This document shows positions 1-8,923 of a stretch of DNA of 64,000 nt, piece by piece. Numbering within the stretch: the first letter of the stretch is position 1; every line of letters starts with the position of its first letter. The notes beneath the pieces were generated by a model. It ran no database searches. It was given only the letters and a program-made list of their open reading frames with translations, and was not told where the DNA came from. Both the position numbers and the translations under genes were made by a program. Source of the DNA: Virgisporangium ochraceum (GTDB lineage: Bacteria > Actinomycetota > Actinomycetes > Mycobacteriales > Micromonosporaceae); contig NZ_BOPH01000020.1 in the NCBI RefSeq assembly GCF_016863655.1, positions 1 to 64,000 of the forward strand. Direction: 5' to 3'.

Positions 1-753
1 GGCCTTGAACTCCTGCACCTGGCCGCCGGACTCCTGGAACGAGGCGTACTCGTTGTGCGGGGCGAAGAAGCCGATGGTGTTGTAGCCCCAGTAGTTCGAC
101 AGGCCCTTGTCGGTGAGGCCACCCTCCTGGACGAACTGGTGCACCGGCATCAGCTCGACGGCCGTCACCCCGAGCTTCTTCAGGTACTCGATCATCACCG
201 GGTGCGCGAGGCCGGAGTACGTGCCCCGGACGTCCTCGGGAATGCGCGGGTGGTTGATCGTCATGCCCTTGACGTGGGCCTCGTAGATGACCGTCTGGTG
301 GAACGGGATCCGCAGCGGCGTGTCGTTGGCCCAGTCGAAGTGCGGGCTGATGACGACCGACCGGGCGGTGTACGGCGCCGAGTCGGCGTCGTTGTACGAG
401 TCCGGGTCGTCGAACCGGTGCGAGAACAGCGCCTCGTTCCACTCGAACCGGCCGTCGATGGCCTTGGCGTACGGGTCGAGGAGAAGCTTGTTCGGGTTGC
501 AGCGCAGCCCCGCCGCCGGGTCGTACGGCCCGTGCACCCGGTACCCGTAGCGCTGGCCGGGCCCGATCCGCGGCAGGTAGCCGTGCCACACGAGCGCCTC
601 GCGCTCGGGCAGGTCGATCCTGGTCTCCGTACCCGCCGCGTCGAACAGGCACAGCTCCACCCGCTCGGCGACCTCCGAGAACAGCGCGAAGTTCGTGCCG
701 CCCCCGTCGTACGTCGCACCCAGCGGATACGCCGACCCCGGCCACACCCTCAC
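1..753 (-). CDS. glgX: Glycogen debranching enzyme GlgX, N-terminal part (cut by window edge)
   Basis: Hydrolyses alpha-1,6 branches of limit dextrins in glycogen breakdown in the cytoplasm. The 251 visible codons hold the N-terminal CBM48-like beta-sandwich (about residues 8-110, including GGTNFALFSEVAERVELCLF and a VWHGYLP/RYGYRVHGPYDP stretch) and the start of the GH13 barrel (VIYEAHVKG, then HPRIPEDVRGTYSGLAHP and LGVTAVELMPVHQF). The catalytic Asp/Glu residues lie beyond the edge. I chose the GTG at 753 because it gives the usual N-terminus (V-R-V-W-P-G) and has an AGGGG stretch just upstream. TreX-type isoamylases are the nearest alternative. The gene is divergent from the rightward genes that follow, with 227 bases between. 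Confidence 0.93.
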   Translation of the reverse strand, partial: MRVWPGSAYPLGATYDGGGTNFALFSEVAERVELCLFDAAGTETRIDLPEREALVWHGYLPRIGPGQRYGYRVHGPYDPAAGLRCNPNKLLLDPYAKAIDGRFEWNEALFSHRFDDPDSYNDADSAPYTARSVVISPHFDWANDTPLRIPFHQTVIYEAHVKGMTINHPRIPEDVRGTYSGLAHPVMIEYLKKLGVTAVELMPVHQFVQEGGLTDKGLSNYWGYNTIGFFAPHNEYASFQESGGQVQEFKA

Positions 754-980
754 AGCAGACCCCCTGATGCCTTCGTTCGCGGTGACTCCGGCTTCCGTCG
801 CTTCCCGATCTCCAGCGGCGCCAAACACGCGGGTGATTTTGCCCTCTCGACACCCTTCCCGTGGGTGAACCTGCCGCTACTACCCGTCCGGTTGCCGGCG
901 GCCCGGCTCACGGTTGACGGTGGCGCCGCGGGGTAGCGGGCGGGGCCGCTGCCATGACGGGGGAAGGGGCGTGTCCGGCG

Positions 981-1223
981 ATGGGAGCCGATTACATGGG
1001 CGTGGTGGAGACCGCGGGGCTGCTGCGGCAGGTGACGGCCGGCATCGTCACCAGCACCCGAGCTGACCCGCGAACGGCGCTGGCCGTGGTGGTGCCGGCT
1101 CGCCGTCAGCGGCAGGCGCCCGAGGTGCTGCGCGAGGCCGCGGACGCCGTCGGTTCGGACCTGTCCGTGGTCGCCGCGAAGCTCGTGTCCACGGTGGCCG
1201 CCCGCGCGAACCGGCCCCGTTGA
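981..1223 (+). CDS. Small ANTAR-like protein, about 80 aa
   Basis: A short reading frame with strong third-position GC, so probably coding. The C-terminal half (REAADAVGSDLSVVAAKLV) resembles the last helices of ANTAR RNA-binding domains, which act as transcription antiterminators, but no PAS/GAF sensor is attached and the first ANTAR helix is not clear. A GAAGGGG stretch lies 12 bases upstream of the ATG at 981; an in-frame ATG at 954 and another at 996 are alternatives. It sits 46 bases before the Ppx/GppA gene on the same strand and could be cotranscribed. Function is not known; the ANTAR link rests on similarity by eye. Confidence 0.5.
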   Translation: MGADYMGVVETAGLLRQVTAGIVTSTRADPRTALAVVVPARRQRQAPEVLREAADAVGSDLSVVAAKLVSTVAARANRPR

Positions 1224-1269
1224 GGCCGGAGTGAGGTGTGAGAATGGCGGATCGGGGTAGCACGCGCGC

Positions 1270-2271
1270 ATGCGGACGGGTGTACTCGACATCGGCTCGA
1301 ACGCGGCGAACCTGCGCGTCGTCGACGCGGGCACCGGGGCGGCGCCGGTGCCCGTCTTCCGCCAGAAGGCGCCCACCGGGCTCGCCGACGCGATCGGCGC
1401 CGACGGTACGGTCAGCGCGTCCGGGATCCGGCGGCTCGTCGGCGCCGTCGAGGCGACCGTCGCCGCGGCGCGCGCCCAGCGCGTCGACGAACTGATCCCG
1501 TACGTGACCTCGGCCGTGCGCGACGCCACGAACCGCGACGAGATCCTGGGGGTGCTGCGCGCCCGGACCGGCCTCGAGGTCGGCTTCCTCAGCGGCGAGG
1601 AGGAGGCCCGGCTGACCTACTTCGCCGTGCACCGGTGGTACGGCTGGTCGACCGGTCCGCTGTCGCTGCTCGACATCGGCGGCGGGTCGATGGAGATCGC
1701 GCGGGGCCGCGACGAGGACCCGACGCTCGCGGTGTCGCTGCCCCTGGGCGCCGGCCGGCTGACCCGGAGCCACCTGCCCGAGCACCCCGCCCGCCGGCGC
1801 CACGTCAAGCGCCTGCGCGCACACGTGCGCGCCGTGCTCGCCCCGATGCGGCGGACGGCCTCCCCCGGCACCGTGGTGGCGACGTCGAAGACGTTCAAGC
1901 AGCTGTCCCGCTTCGCGGGCCGCCCGGGTACCACGCCGGGCACCCGGCTGCTGCACCGCCACGACCTGCACGCCTGGATCCCCCGCCTGGCGGCGATGAC
2001 CCCCGACGAGCGGGCCAAGCTTCCGGGCGTGCGCGCGGCCCGGGCCAGGCACCTGCTCGCGGGCGCCGTGGTCGCGGAGACCGCGATGAAGACGTTCCGG
2101 GTCGACGTGGTCGAGGTCTGCCCGTGGGCCCTGCGCGAAGGCATCCTCCTGCGCCGGCTGGAGCCGCTACCGCTACCGGACACGCTGCGCACCATGCGGC
2201 TCGACGGCCCGCCGGCGGCCGGCGTCAGCGACCTCGACGACTACCGGAGGCGGTCGCGCACGTACCGGTGA
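1270..2271 (+). CDS. Ppx/GppA-family exopolyphosphatase / pppGpp phosphohydrolase
   Basis: Actin-like ATPase-fold phosphatase of 333 residues, the usual size for the short actinobacterial Ppx/GppA proteins that lack a C-terminal HD domain. It should act on polyphosphate or (p)ppGpp in the cytoplasm. Visible motifs are the phosphate-1 loop (GVLDIGSN, residues 4-11), SGEEEARLTY near residue 115, and the phosphate-2 loop LLDIGGGSMEI near residues 133-143. The N-terminal loop reads SNAANLRVVD where homologues usually have SNT-x-H-L-L-V-V, a mild deviation close to the substrate site. The start at 1270 is the only ATG placing the P-loop at the expected distance. The stop codon lies inside a 20-bp tandem repeat. 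Confidence 0.9.
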   Translation: MRTGVLDIGSNAANLRVVDAGTGAAPVPVFRQKAPTGLADAIGADGTVSASGIRRLVGAVEATVAAARAQRVDELIPYVTSAVRDATNRDEILGVLRARTGLEVGFLSGEEEARLTYFAVHRWYGWSTGPLSLLDIGGGSMEIARGRDEDPTLAVSLPLGAGRLTRSHLPEHPARRRHVKRLRAHVRAVLAPMRRTASPGTVVATSKTFKQLSRFAGRPGTTPGTRLLHRHDLHAWIPRLAAMTPDERAKLPGVRAARARHLLAGAVVAETAMKTFRVDVVEVCPWALREGILLRRLEPLPLPDTLRTMRLDGPPAAGVSDLDDYRRRSRTYR

Positions 2272-2311
2272 GGTCGCGCACGCACAGGTGAGGTCGCGCA
2301 CGCCCACTCGA
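2252..2311 (+). repeat. Three tandem 20-bp repeats over the ppx stop codon
   Basis: Units at 2252-2271, 2272-2291 and 2292-2311 all begin GGTCGCGCACG. The first two end in GGTGA; the third has diverged at its end. The TGA stop of the Ppx/GppA gene is the last three bases of unit 1, so the array probably arose by slippage at the gene end. No function is evident. Confidence 0.8.
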
Positions 2312-2369
2312 CAGCGACCGACGCGCCCGTCGAGGCCCACCTGGCGGGCCGCTGCGTCGAGGAGCGCGG

Positions 2370-2581
2370 ATGACCAGACTCCACATCGACTGGACCGCCT
2401 GCGACGGCCGCGGCCTGTGCACCGAACTGCGGCCCGAGCTCCTCACCGAGGACGACCTCGGCTACCCGCTGGCCGCCGGACCACGGCCGGAGGTCGCGCC
2501 GCTCGCGGTCGCGCCGTGGTCGAGGTCTGCGCCGATCTTGCACTTGTGGCCGCCTCTATTTGCCGAAATGTCATGCTTTGA
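2370..2581 (+). pseudogene. Frameshifted P450-type ferredoxin
   Basis: The frame opening at 2370 starts like a small single-cluster ferredoxin (HIDWTACDGRGLCTEL, then LLTEDDLGYPL), the type that feeds electrons to cytochromes P450 or works beside Ppx-linked operons. After about residue 40 this frame loses similarity, while the +2 frame gives RAVVEVCADLALVAA, which matches the conserved C-terminal R-A-V-x-x-C-P-x-L-A-L segment (with Ala for Pro). A single indel near 2490-2510 therefore splits the gene. The restored protein ends at 2581, and its last residues are encoded by a palindromic element. It may be a true pseudogene or a base-calling error; the unusual tail favours decay. Confidence 0.65.
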
Positions 2582-2606
2582 GGGAGGCCACAACTGCAAG
2601 ATCGGC
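2531..2606. repeat. Imperfect palindromic element 1 (GATCTTGCA type)
   Basis: The left arm starts at 2531 (GCCGATCTTGCACTTGTGGC) and the right arm, 2583-2606, is its complement with two mismatches over 24 positions. The loop of about 23 bases (2557-2579) is AT-rich for this genome. It covers the 3' end of the broken ferredoxin gene and is followed by about 90 bases with no gene before the end of the leftward signalling gene at 2699. It resembles elements 2 and 3 in design (arms opening with GATC, extragenic position) but not in arm sequence. Confidence 0.85.
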
Positions 2607-2698
2607 GGCGATGGGCGACGTCGTGAGCGCCGTGGAGGCACGTTCGGACGCTCTGTCTCGCGGGGGGTCCGGGTGTCTGTTGATCGCGACCCGGGACA

Positions 2699-5600
2699 CT
2701 AGGGCGCGACGCGGACCTGGTCGCGGCCGGAGCGCTTCGCCTCGTACAGGGCGCCGTCGGCGCGCGCGACCAGTTCGTCCACTGTGGACGGAGGGGCCGG
2801 TACCGTCGACGCGGCGCCGACGCTGACCGTGACGTGCCCAGCTCCGCTCTCCACGTGCGGGATGCCCAACGTCGACACCGCGGCGCGGAACCGTTCGCCG
2901 ACCCGGTGCAGCACCTCCACGCCGGCGCCGGGCAGGATCACCGCGAACTCCTCGCCGCCGTACCGGCACACCAGGTCGGTGCCGCGCACGCAGTCGGCCA
3001 GGGCGGCGGCCACCCGGCGCAGGCAGTCGTCGCCGGCGACGTGTCCGTAGTGGTCGTTGTAGCGCTTGAACGAGTCGACGTCGAGCAGCAGCACCCCGAG
3101 CGGGCCTCCCCGGGACAGGGCCCGCTCCCACTCCGACGCGAGCACCTGGTCGAAGCGGCGCCGGTTGGCGAGCTGGGTCAGCTCGTCGGTGCGGCTCATC
3201 TGTTCCAGCTGCCGGTTCGCCGCGGCCAGCGCGACGGTCCGCTCGTTGACCCGCGCCTCCAGCGACGCGTACAGCAGCGCGTTGGTCAGCGACACGGCCA
3301 GCTGGCCGGCGATCAGCTGTACCGCGTCCATCCGCTGGCTGGTGAACATGTGCCGGCTGCGGTCGTTGACCAGCATGAGCACCGCCCGCATGGTCCCCTG
3401 GTGCCTGATCGCGACCGCGAGCAGCGAGCAGTGCCCTCGTGCGGCGACGTACGGGTCGGCGGCGAACCGGTCGTCGTGGGCGGCGTCGGGGCTGACGAGC
3501 GTGGTGCCGGTGCGCGACACGAACCTGAACGCGGTCACCGGCACCTCGCCGCGCGCCCCGGCCTCCTCGACCGGGATGCGGTCGCCGCTGTCGGAGGTGA
3601 GCACGAACCAGCCGTCGCGGTCGTCGTCGTGCAGCACGAGGAGCACGTCGGTGGCGCCGGTCAGCGCGGTCAGCTGGTCGACGATCGTGGCGCGTAGGCG
3701 GCTGAGGCTGGTCTGCGAGCTCAGCGCCTGCGAGGCGCGCAGGATCGCGAGCGTGTCGATGCGGTCGGCGTCCTCCCGCGCGGTCTCCGCGCGGCGCGTC
3801 TGCGTCACGGGACGCCCGACCGGCCGACCGAGCCCGGTGGCGCCCCACGACGCGTAGGTGTGCGCGGCGTCGGCGGCGGCGAGCCGGGCCGACCGGTGCC
3901 AGCCACGCGCGGTGTAGAACGCCGCCGCCCGGTCGGCGACGAGGGCCCGGTGCCAGGGCCGGTCGCGCAGGTCCGCCTCGTCGCGGGCGGCGTCGAACGC
4001 GGCGGCCGCGGCACCGACGTCGCCGGCCGCGGCGGCACGTTCGGCGTCGATGAGCAGCAGCAGGTGCCGCAGGTTCACCGGCGTGTCCGCCACCCGGGCG
4101 GCGATCCAGGTGCGCAGGCTCTCGCAGTCGGCCGAGCCGGCGAGGGCCAGGGCCCGCAGCACCCGCGCGACCGCCGTCGGGTATCCGGGCAGGAACGCGA
4201 CCAGCTCCATCGCGCGGGCGGTGTGCCGGTCGAGCAGGTCCCGGTCGTCGAACACGGCCGCGGCCACCGACCGCAGCACGTGGTAGGTCGCCGCGGCGAT
4301 CGGGCTCGCGGCCACGGCCTCCAGGTACCGCTCCTCGGAGAAGGAGTCGTCGTCGAAGCTTCCCGGCGCGGCCGTCTCCCCGCGCAGGCACCGGGCCAGC
4401 TGGCGGTGGCCGAGCGCCACCTCGACGCTGTGCTCGTTCGCGGTGCGTTCGGCGAACGCCAGCACCGTGGCGATCTCGTCGACGTAGGTCTCCAGCGACT
4501 GTCCACAGTCGAGCTGCGCCGCCAGCCGCACCAGGCCGGTGTGCGCGGCCATCTGGAGGTCGCCGGCCTGGGTCAGCCCGGTGTGCGCGAGCCGCGCGTG
4601 GCTGATCGCGTTCTCCAGCGGCTCCGCCCACGGCATCAGGTGCAGCGAGAACCGGTGCCGCAGCACCGACGTCTCCGGCTCCCACCCGCGGTCCTCCGCG
4701 ACCGCGAGCACGTGCCGCCCGATGAGGTAGCCGATCCGGTGGTCGCCGGTGACCCCGGCGACCACGAGCCCGGCGCAGCCGAGGTTCGCGGCGAGGTCGG
4801 GCGCCGGGCCGTACCGCACCCACAGCCGCCGGCTCTCCAGCACCACCCAGGCGAGGAGCCAGCGCGAGCCGACCATGAACGCCGCGGCGAGCATCCGGTC
4901 GAACAGCCGCCCGGTGGCGCGGCACCACGGGTCGGTCACCTCGGGCCGGGCGAGGTCGGCGGCCAGGTCGAGGTCGGCGGCCCACAGGGACAGCTCCGGC
5001 AGCCGGCCGGGCACCTCGGCGGCGAACTCCGGTCCGGGCACGTCGTGGCCGAGGCGGGTCAGCAGGTCGACCGCGAGGTCCACGGCGTCGCCGTGGCGGT
5101 TGCGCTGGCCGAGGCTGCTGATCTGCACGCACGCCGCGTCGACGAGGTGCAGCGGGTCGGCCGCGCGGCCGGCGAGGTCGGCGAACACGTCGTCGGCCGC
5201 CTCGAGCCGGCCGAGGCCGTACAGCGTGCGGTGCAGGTCCACCGACAGTGCCCGCCAGTCGGCGTCGGCGCCGGCGCAGGTGCCGTGCGTCGGCGTCCGC
5301 CACAGCTGCGCCGCCGCGGTCAGGAACCGTTCGGCCGCGGCGAGGTTGCCGCGCCGCCGGGCGGCGACGGCCGCCGTGATGTGGACCGCGACCACGGGTC
5401 GCCATTCGTCGTCACCGAGGGGGTGACCGGCGGCGGCGAGGTACTGGCACGCGGCCGCCTCGGTGAGCCCGCCGGCGTCCGCGTCGGTCGCGGCCGCGCG
5501 CGGGTCACGCGCCGTCCCGTCGGTCGGGGCGTCGGTGACGGCCGTCCGCAGGCGCCGGGCGGCGCGCAGGTGCAGCGGCGGTCTCCGGGACGCGGAAACG

Positions 5601-7624
5601 CCCTCCACGAGCGCCAGCCGCACCCGTTCGTCCGGGAAGCGCACGGTCTCGGGCCGTCCGGCCGGGTCCGGTTCGAGGGTGACGAGCCCGTCCTCGATGG
5701 CCGGCCACAGCCGGTCGCGCACGGTGGCCGCCGGCAGGGCCGCGGCGATGGCGAGCGCGTCGAGGCGGCACTCCACGTTGATCATCGCGGCGATCCGCAG
5801 GAGCCGTCGGCACCGCCATGAAACCGCGGCCAGCCGCGACGCCACCTGCGCGGTGTCGTGGGTGCGGGCCGTCCGGCGGATGAACGCCTCGTCCCACCGC
5901 CAGCCGGACCCGCCGAGCACCAGCCCGCCCTCCCGCCGCAACGCGTTGACGAGGTCGACGGTGGCCTGCGGGTTGCCGTCGGTGCGGGCGGCGACGGTGC
6001 GCGCGAACGGCTCCACGACGTCACCCGGCAGCCGCAGCATCTCGGCGAGCATCGCGGTGAGGTCGGCCGCGGGCAGCACGCCCACCGGAACCGAGGGCGC
6101 GGTCACCCCGGAGCGCTCCCACCGGGCCAGTGCCGCCTCCAGCTCGGTCGGCACCTCGGCCGGCCGGTACGCGCCGACCACGAGCAGGCCACGCGGACCG
6201 GGGTCCGACAGCAGCGCGTCGAGCGCGCCGAGCGTCACCGGACCGGCCCGGTGCAGGTCGTCGAGCACCACCACGATCGGCCGCTCCGGGGTGACGGCGG
6301 CGCTCAGCGCGTCACGCACCGCCCGGCACAGCCGCACCGGGTCGGCGCCGCCGGTCGGTTCCGGTCCGGCGCCGGCCGGCTCGTCGAGCAGCACCGCGAA
6401 GTCGGGGACGGCGGCGGCCAGCAGCAGCGCGTTGGCGCCGAGTGCCCGCCTGATCCGGTCGCGGGCGGCCAGCAGCACCGGTTCCGGCTCGGCCAGCAGG
6501 TGCCGCGCCACGTCGGAGAGGGCGACGACGACCGCCGGTGCCGTGCTCCCGGCGCCGGCGCACGACGCGCTGACGTACCAGCCGTGCCGTTCGGCGACGT
6601 CGGGCCGCAGCTCGTCGGTCAACGCCGTCTTGCCGGCGCCGGCGGCACCGACCACGAACACGCCGTGGAACGTCCCCTCGACCGCCGCGGTCACGGCGGC
6701 CCGCAGCGCGGCCAGCTCGCCGGTGCGGCCGACCGGGCGAGACGGCGCCCGCAGCCGCTGCGGGAAGTCCCACTCCCCCAGCCGCAGCGGCCGGTCCGGT
6801 GCCGCGAGCACCGCGGCGAGGTCGCGCACGAGCCCGTCGGCGCTCTGGTAGCGGCGGGCCGGCTCCTTCTCCAGCAGCCGGGCGACGATGTCCGACAGCC
6901 CCACCGGCACCGTCGGGCACACCTCCACCAGCGGCGTCGGCACGGTGACGATGACGTCGTGCAACCGGGTCAGCTCGTCGCCCGTGTCGACCGGTGGGCG
7001 TCCGCTGACGAGCTGGTACAGCACGGCGCCCAGCGCGTACAGGTCCACCCGCTCGTCGACCGGCAGCCCGGTGCGCCCGGTCTGCTCCGGCGCGAGGTAG
7101 AACGGCGTGCCGACCACGTCGTCGGGGCCGGCGGGCCCGGCCGCCGGGCGGCCCTCGGTGATCGGCACGGCCTGGTCGAAGTCGATGAGCACCGGCGTGC
7201 GGACCCCGTCGGCCGCCGCGAGCAGGATGTTGGCCGGGCTGAGGTCGCGGTGCACGACGCTTCGGTGGTGAACGCCGGCCAGCGTGGTGGCCAGGGCCAG
7301 GCCGATGCGGGTCACCTCGACGGGGTCGAACGGTTCGGAGAGCATGGCCTCGTCGAGCCGCACGCCGTCGACGTCACGCAGCACGACGGCGCCGGGCATG
7401 GTGACCCCGGCGAGCTCGGCGACCCCGGGAACCCCCGCCAGCCGCTCCAGCACCGCGCGTTCGGCGTGCGCCCGCACCGACGCGCCCGGCCCGAGCGGCT
7501 CCTTGCAGATCACGCTGACGTCGGAGCCGGCCGGCCAGATCCGCCGGACCCGGGTGCGGTCGCTGCTGTAGAGCAGCTGGGCCCGGGGCACCGCCGGGAG
7601 CTCCACGGCGCCCTCTACCAGCAT
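2699..7624 (-). CDS. Ser/Thr kinase-like / AAA-type ATPase / GAF / GGDEF diguanylate cyclase
   Basis: A 1641-residue cytoplasmic signalling protein. Order: a protein-kinase-like domain (about 20-290, with HRDLSPANILL near 123, LIDFD in place of DFG, and GTPFYLAPEQ); a STAND-type ATPase (Walker A GAAGAGKTAL near 327, Walker B VVVLDDLH); a long helical TPR-like region (about 650-1280); a GAF domain (about 1300-1450); a short coiled coil; and a C-terminal GGDEF domain. The cyclase signature GGEEF (about 1556-1560) is intact and is preceded by RGTD, the RxxD product-inhibition site, so c-di-GMP synthesis is expected. I chose the ATG at 7624 (AGGGA upstream); an extension to 7795 would overlap the divergent gene. 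Family members with this kinase-ATPase-GAF core usually end in a histidine kinase; here the output is a cyclase. Confidence 0.88.
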   Translation of the reverse strand: MLVEGAVELPAVPRAQLLYSSDRTRVRRIWPAGSDVSVICKEPLGPGASVRAHAERAVLERLAGVPGVAELAGVTMPGAVVLRDVDGVRLDEAMLSEPFDPVEVTRIGLALATTLAGVHHRSVVHRDLSPANILLAAADGVRTPVLIDFDQAVPITEGRPAAGPAGPDDVVGTPFYLAPEQTGRTGLPVDERVDLYALGAVLYQLVSGRPPVDTGDELTRLHDVIVTVPTPLVEVCPTVPVGLSDIVARLLEKEPARRYQSADGLVRDLAAVLAAPDRPLRLGEWDFPQRLRAPSRPVGRTGELAALRAAVTAAVEGTFHGVFVVGAAGAGKTALTDELRPDVAERHGWYVSASCAGAGSTAPAVVVALSDVARHLLAEPEPVLLAARDRIRRALGANALLLAAAVPDFAVLLDEPAGAGPEPTGGADPVRLCRAVRDALSAAVTPERPIVVVLDDLHRAGPVTLGALDALLSDPGPRGLLVVGAYRPAEVPTELEAALARWERSGVTAPSVPVGVLPAADLTAMLAEMLRLPGDVVEPFARTVAARTDGNPQATVDLVNALRREGGLVLGGSGWRWDEAFIRRTARTHDTAQVASRLAAVSWRCRRLLRIAAMINVECRLDALAIAAALPAATVRDRLWPAIEDGLVTLEPDPAGRPETVRFPDERVRLALVEGVSASRRPPLHLRAARRLRTAVTDAPTDGTARDPRAAATDADAGGLTEAAACQYLAAAGHPLGDDEWRPVVAVHITAAVAARRRGNLAAAERFLTAAAQLWRTPTHGTCAGADADWRALSVDLHRTLYGLGRLEAADDVFADLAGRAADPLHLVDAACVQISSLGQRNRHGDAVDLAVDLLTRLGHDVPGPEFAAEVPGRLPELSLWAADLDLAADLARPEVTDPWCRATGRLFDRMLAAAFMVGSRWLLAWVVLESRRLWVRYGPAPDLAANLGCAGLVVAGVTGDHRIGYLIGRHVLAVAEDRGWEPETSVLRHRFSLHLMPWAEPLENAISHARLAHTGLTQAGDLQMAAHTGLVRLAAQLDCGQSLETYVDEIATVLAFAERTANEHSVEVALGHRQLARCLRGETAAPGSFDDDSFSEERYLEAVAASPIAAATYHVLRSVAAAVFDDRDLLDRHTARAMELVAFLPGYPTAVARVLRALALAGSADCESLRTWIAARVADTPVNLRHLLLLIDAERAAAAGDVGAAAAAFDAARDEADLRDRPWHRALVADRAAAFYTARGWHRSARLAAADAAHTYASWGATGLGRPVGRPVTQTRRAETAREDADRIDTLAILRASQALSSQTSLSRLRATIVDQLTALTGATDVLLVLHDDDRDGWFVLTSDSGDRIPVEEAGARGEVPVTAFRFVSRTGTTLVSPDAAHDDRFAADPYVAARGHCSLLAVAIRHQGTMRAVLMLVNDRSRHMFTSQRMDAVQLIAGQLAVSLTNALLYASLEARVNERTVALAAANRQLEQMSRTDELTQLANRRRFDQVLASEWERALSRGGPLGVLLLDVDSFKRYNDHYGHVAGDDCLRRVAAALADCVRGTDLVCRYGGEEFAVILPGAGVEVLHRVGERFRAAVSTLGIPHVESGAGHVTVSVGAASTVPAPPSTVDELVARADGALYEAKRSGRDQVRVAP
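2777..2789. repeat. GTCCACNNTGGAC iterated palindrome (first of seven exact copies)
   Basis: Exact copies lie at 2777, 17484, 20932, 29170, 30315, 34431 and 47366 (each 13 bases). Copies with one mismatch are at 8899, 11835, 15031, 16270, 28344, 28753 and 30440. Most are inside genes, on both strands, and they fall in three different codon frames. No function can be read from the sequence. Confidence 0.75.
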
Positions 7625-7779
7625 GCCGGCGATCCCTACGCTCCGGTGACGTTCCTCACCCGACCAGTCGACCGTCCCGCCGCGCTCCTGAGGAGATCTG
7701 TCGGATCGGCGACGCGGGGCGCCGAACGGCCCGTCCCCGGGGCTCCAGACCCACAGCGGACCGACCTCTGGAGCACCCG

Positions 7780-8880
7780 ATGAGCCAACAGCCACCTCCC
7801 TGGCCCGAACCCTGGGCCGTGCACGCCTCGGTCGAGGCCGACCGGATCGGGCACCGCCTCGACGCGGCCGCGCCCGAGCCGTCGTCCTCCGCCGACCGGG
7901 CGGCCCGCGCCGCGGTCGAGTACCACCTCGACCGGGCCCGCGAGGCGTCCCGGTGCACGCGCAGGCCGAAGCGGCGCTCGTGGCGCGACAAGTGGCGGGG
8001 CACGTCGGTCGAGGCCGCGTTCATGCACCTCCACGCCGCCAAGGTGTTCCTCGTCGATCTGCTGCCGGCCGCCGAGGTGGAGGCGCTGCTGCCCGACGTC
8101 ACCGCCCGCGTCGCCGCGACGCTCGACCGCAACGACCCGCGCCGGGTGGAGGCCGAGGCGCTGCTGCGCACGGCGCGGGGCCAGGCCCGGCGCGCGGTCG
8201 TCAAGCAGCTCATGGAGACCTCCTACGACGCGGCCGACGAGGAGTACGTGCGCCTGCGCGACTTCCGCAACATCATCCTGGTGACGGCGGCGGCCATCGC
8301 GGTGTTCACCGCCGTCCTCGTCGGCACGGTGTTCCTCTGGCCGGACGCCATCCCGTTCTGCTTCGAGCCCGGCGTCACCACCGCCGCGACCGACCTGCGG
8401 CCGGTGCAGCAGGTGCACACCGTGTGCCCGAGCGGCGGCGGGCAGCGGCCCTCGTCCGGCGACATCCTCATCATCGCCGGCCTCGGCGCGGTCGGCGGCG
8501 TGCTCGGCGCGCTCGTGGCGGTCCGCCGGCTGCGCGGCTCGTCCACGCCCTACTGCGTCGCGAAGTCGTTGGCCGTGCTGAAGGTTCCGTCGGGCGCGCT
8601 GAGCGCGGTCATCGGGATGCTGCTGCTGTCGGGCGGGTTCGTCCCGGGCCTGTCCGAACTGGACAACCAGCCGCAGATCCTGGCCTACGCGCTCCTGTTC
8701 GGCATCGCGCAGCACCTGGTGACCCGGGCCGCCGACGACCGCGCCCAGCAACTGCTCAACCACCTGCCCAGCAAGGATCCCCGGTCGGAGACGGCCCAGC
8801 CGTCGGTGACCCCGCTGGCCACGACGGACCGTGCTGAACGGGTCCGGTGGCGGCGGCGGGGCTGGAAGCTGGTCGGCTAG
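7780..8880 (+). CDS. Conserved actinobacterial membrane protein, unknown function
   Basis: 366 residues. The first half (about 1-160) is soluble, charged and probably helical. Hydrophobic segments follow near residues 163-190, 227-250, 268-290 and 303-322, so three to four membrane helices are likely, with a Cys-containing loop between the first two (two Cys, about residues 195 and 214, possibly extracytoplasmic). The tail ends in a basic RVRWRRRGWK stretch. The C-terminal pattern (GALSAVIGMLLLSGGFVPGL and ILAYALLFGIAQHL) recurs in uncharacterised actinobacterial proteins; I do not recognise a function. It is divergent from the kinase/GGDEF gene across 155 bases and may share its control region. 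Confidence 0.8.
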   Translation: MSQQPPPWPEPWAVHASVEADRIGHRLDAAAPEPSSSADRAARAAVEYHLDRAREASRCTRRPKRRSWRDKWRGTSVEAAFMHLHAAKVFLVDLLPAAEVEALLPDVTARVAATLDRNDPRRVEAEALLRTARGQARRAVVKQLMETSYDAADEEYVRLRDFRNIILVTAAAIAVFTAVLVGTVFLWPDAIPFCFEPGVTTAATDLRPVQQVHTVCPSGGGQRPSSGDILIIAGLGAVGGVLGALVAVRRLRGSSTPYCVAKSLAVLKVPSGALSAVIGMLLLSGGFVPGLSELDNQPQILAYALLFGIAQHLVTRAADDRAQQLLNHLPSKDPRSETAQPSVTPLATTDRAERVRWRRRGWKLVG

Positions 8881-8923
8881 CTGCCGGCCGGCTCGACGAT
8901 CCACTGTGGACAGTCCGGCGCGG

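Noticed and set aside
2252..2311. 20-bp tandem repeat as a CRISPR-like array
   Set aside because: Units are head-to-tail without spacers and no cas genes are present.
2571..5405. Long minus-strand open frame in another phase of the kinase/GGDEF gene
   Set aside because: Arg/Pro/Gly-rich shadow with no motif; the overlapping frame contains GGDEF and kinase motifs.
3860..7783. Long plus-strand open frames opposite the kinase/GGDEF gene
   Set aside because: Antisense shadows caused by high GC; no domains and poor third-position GC.
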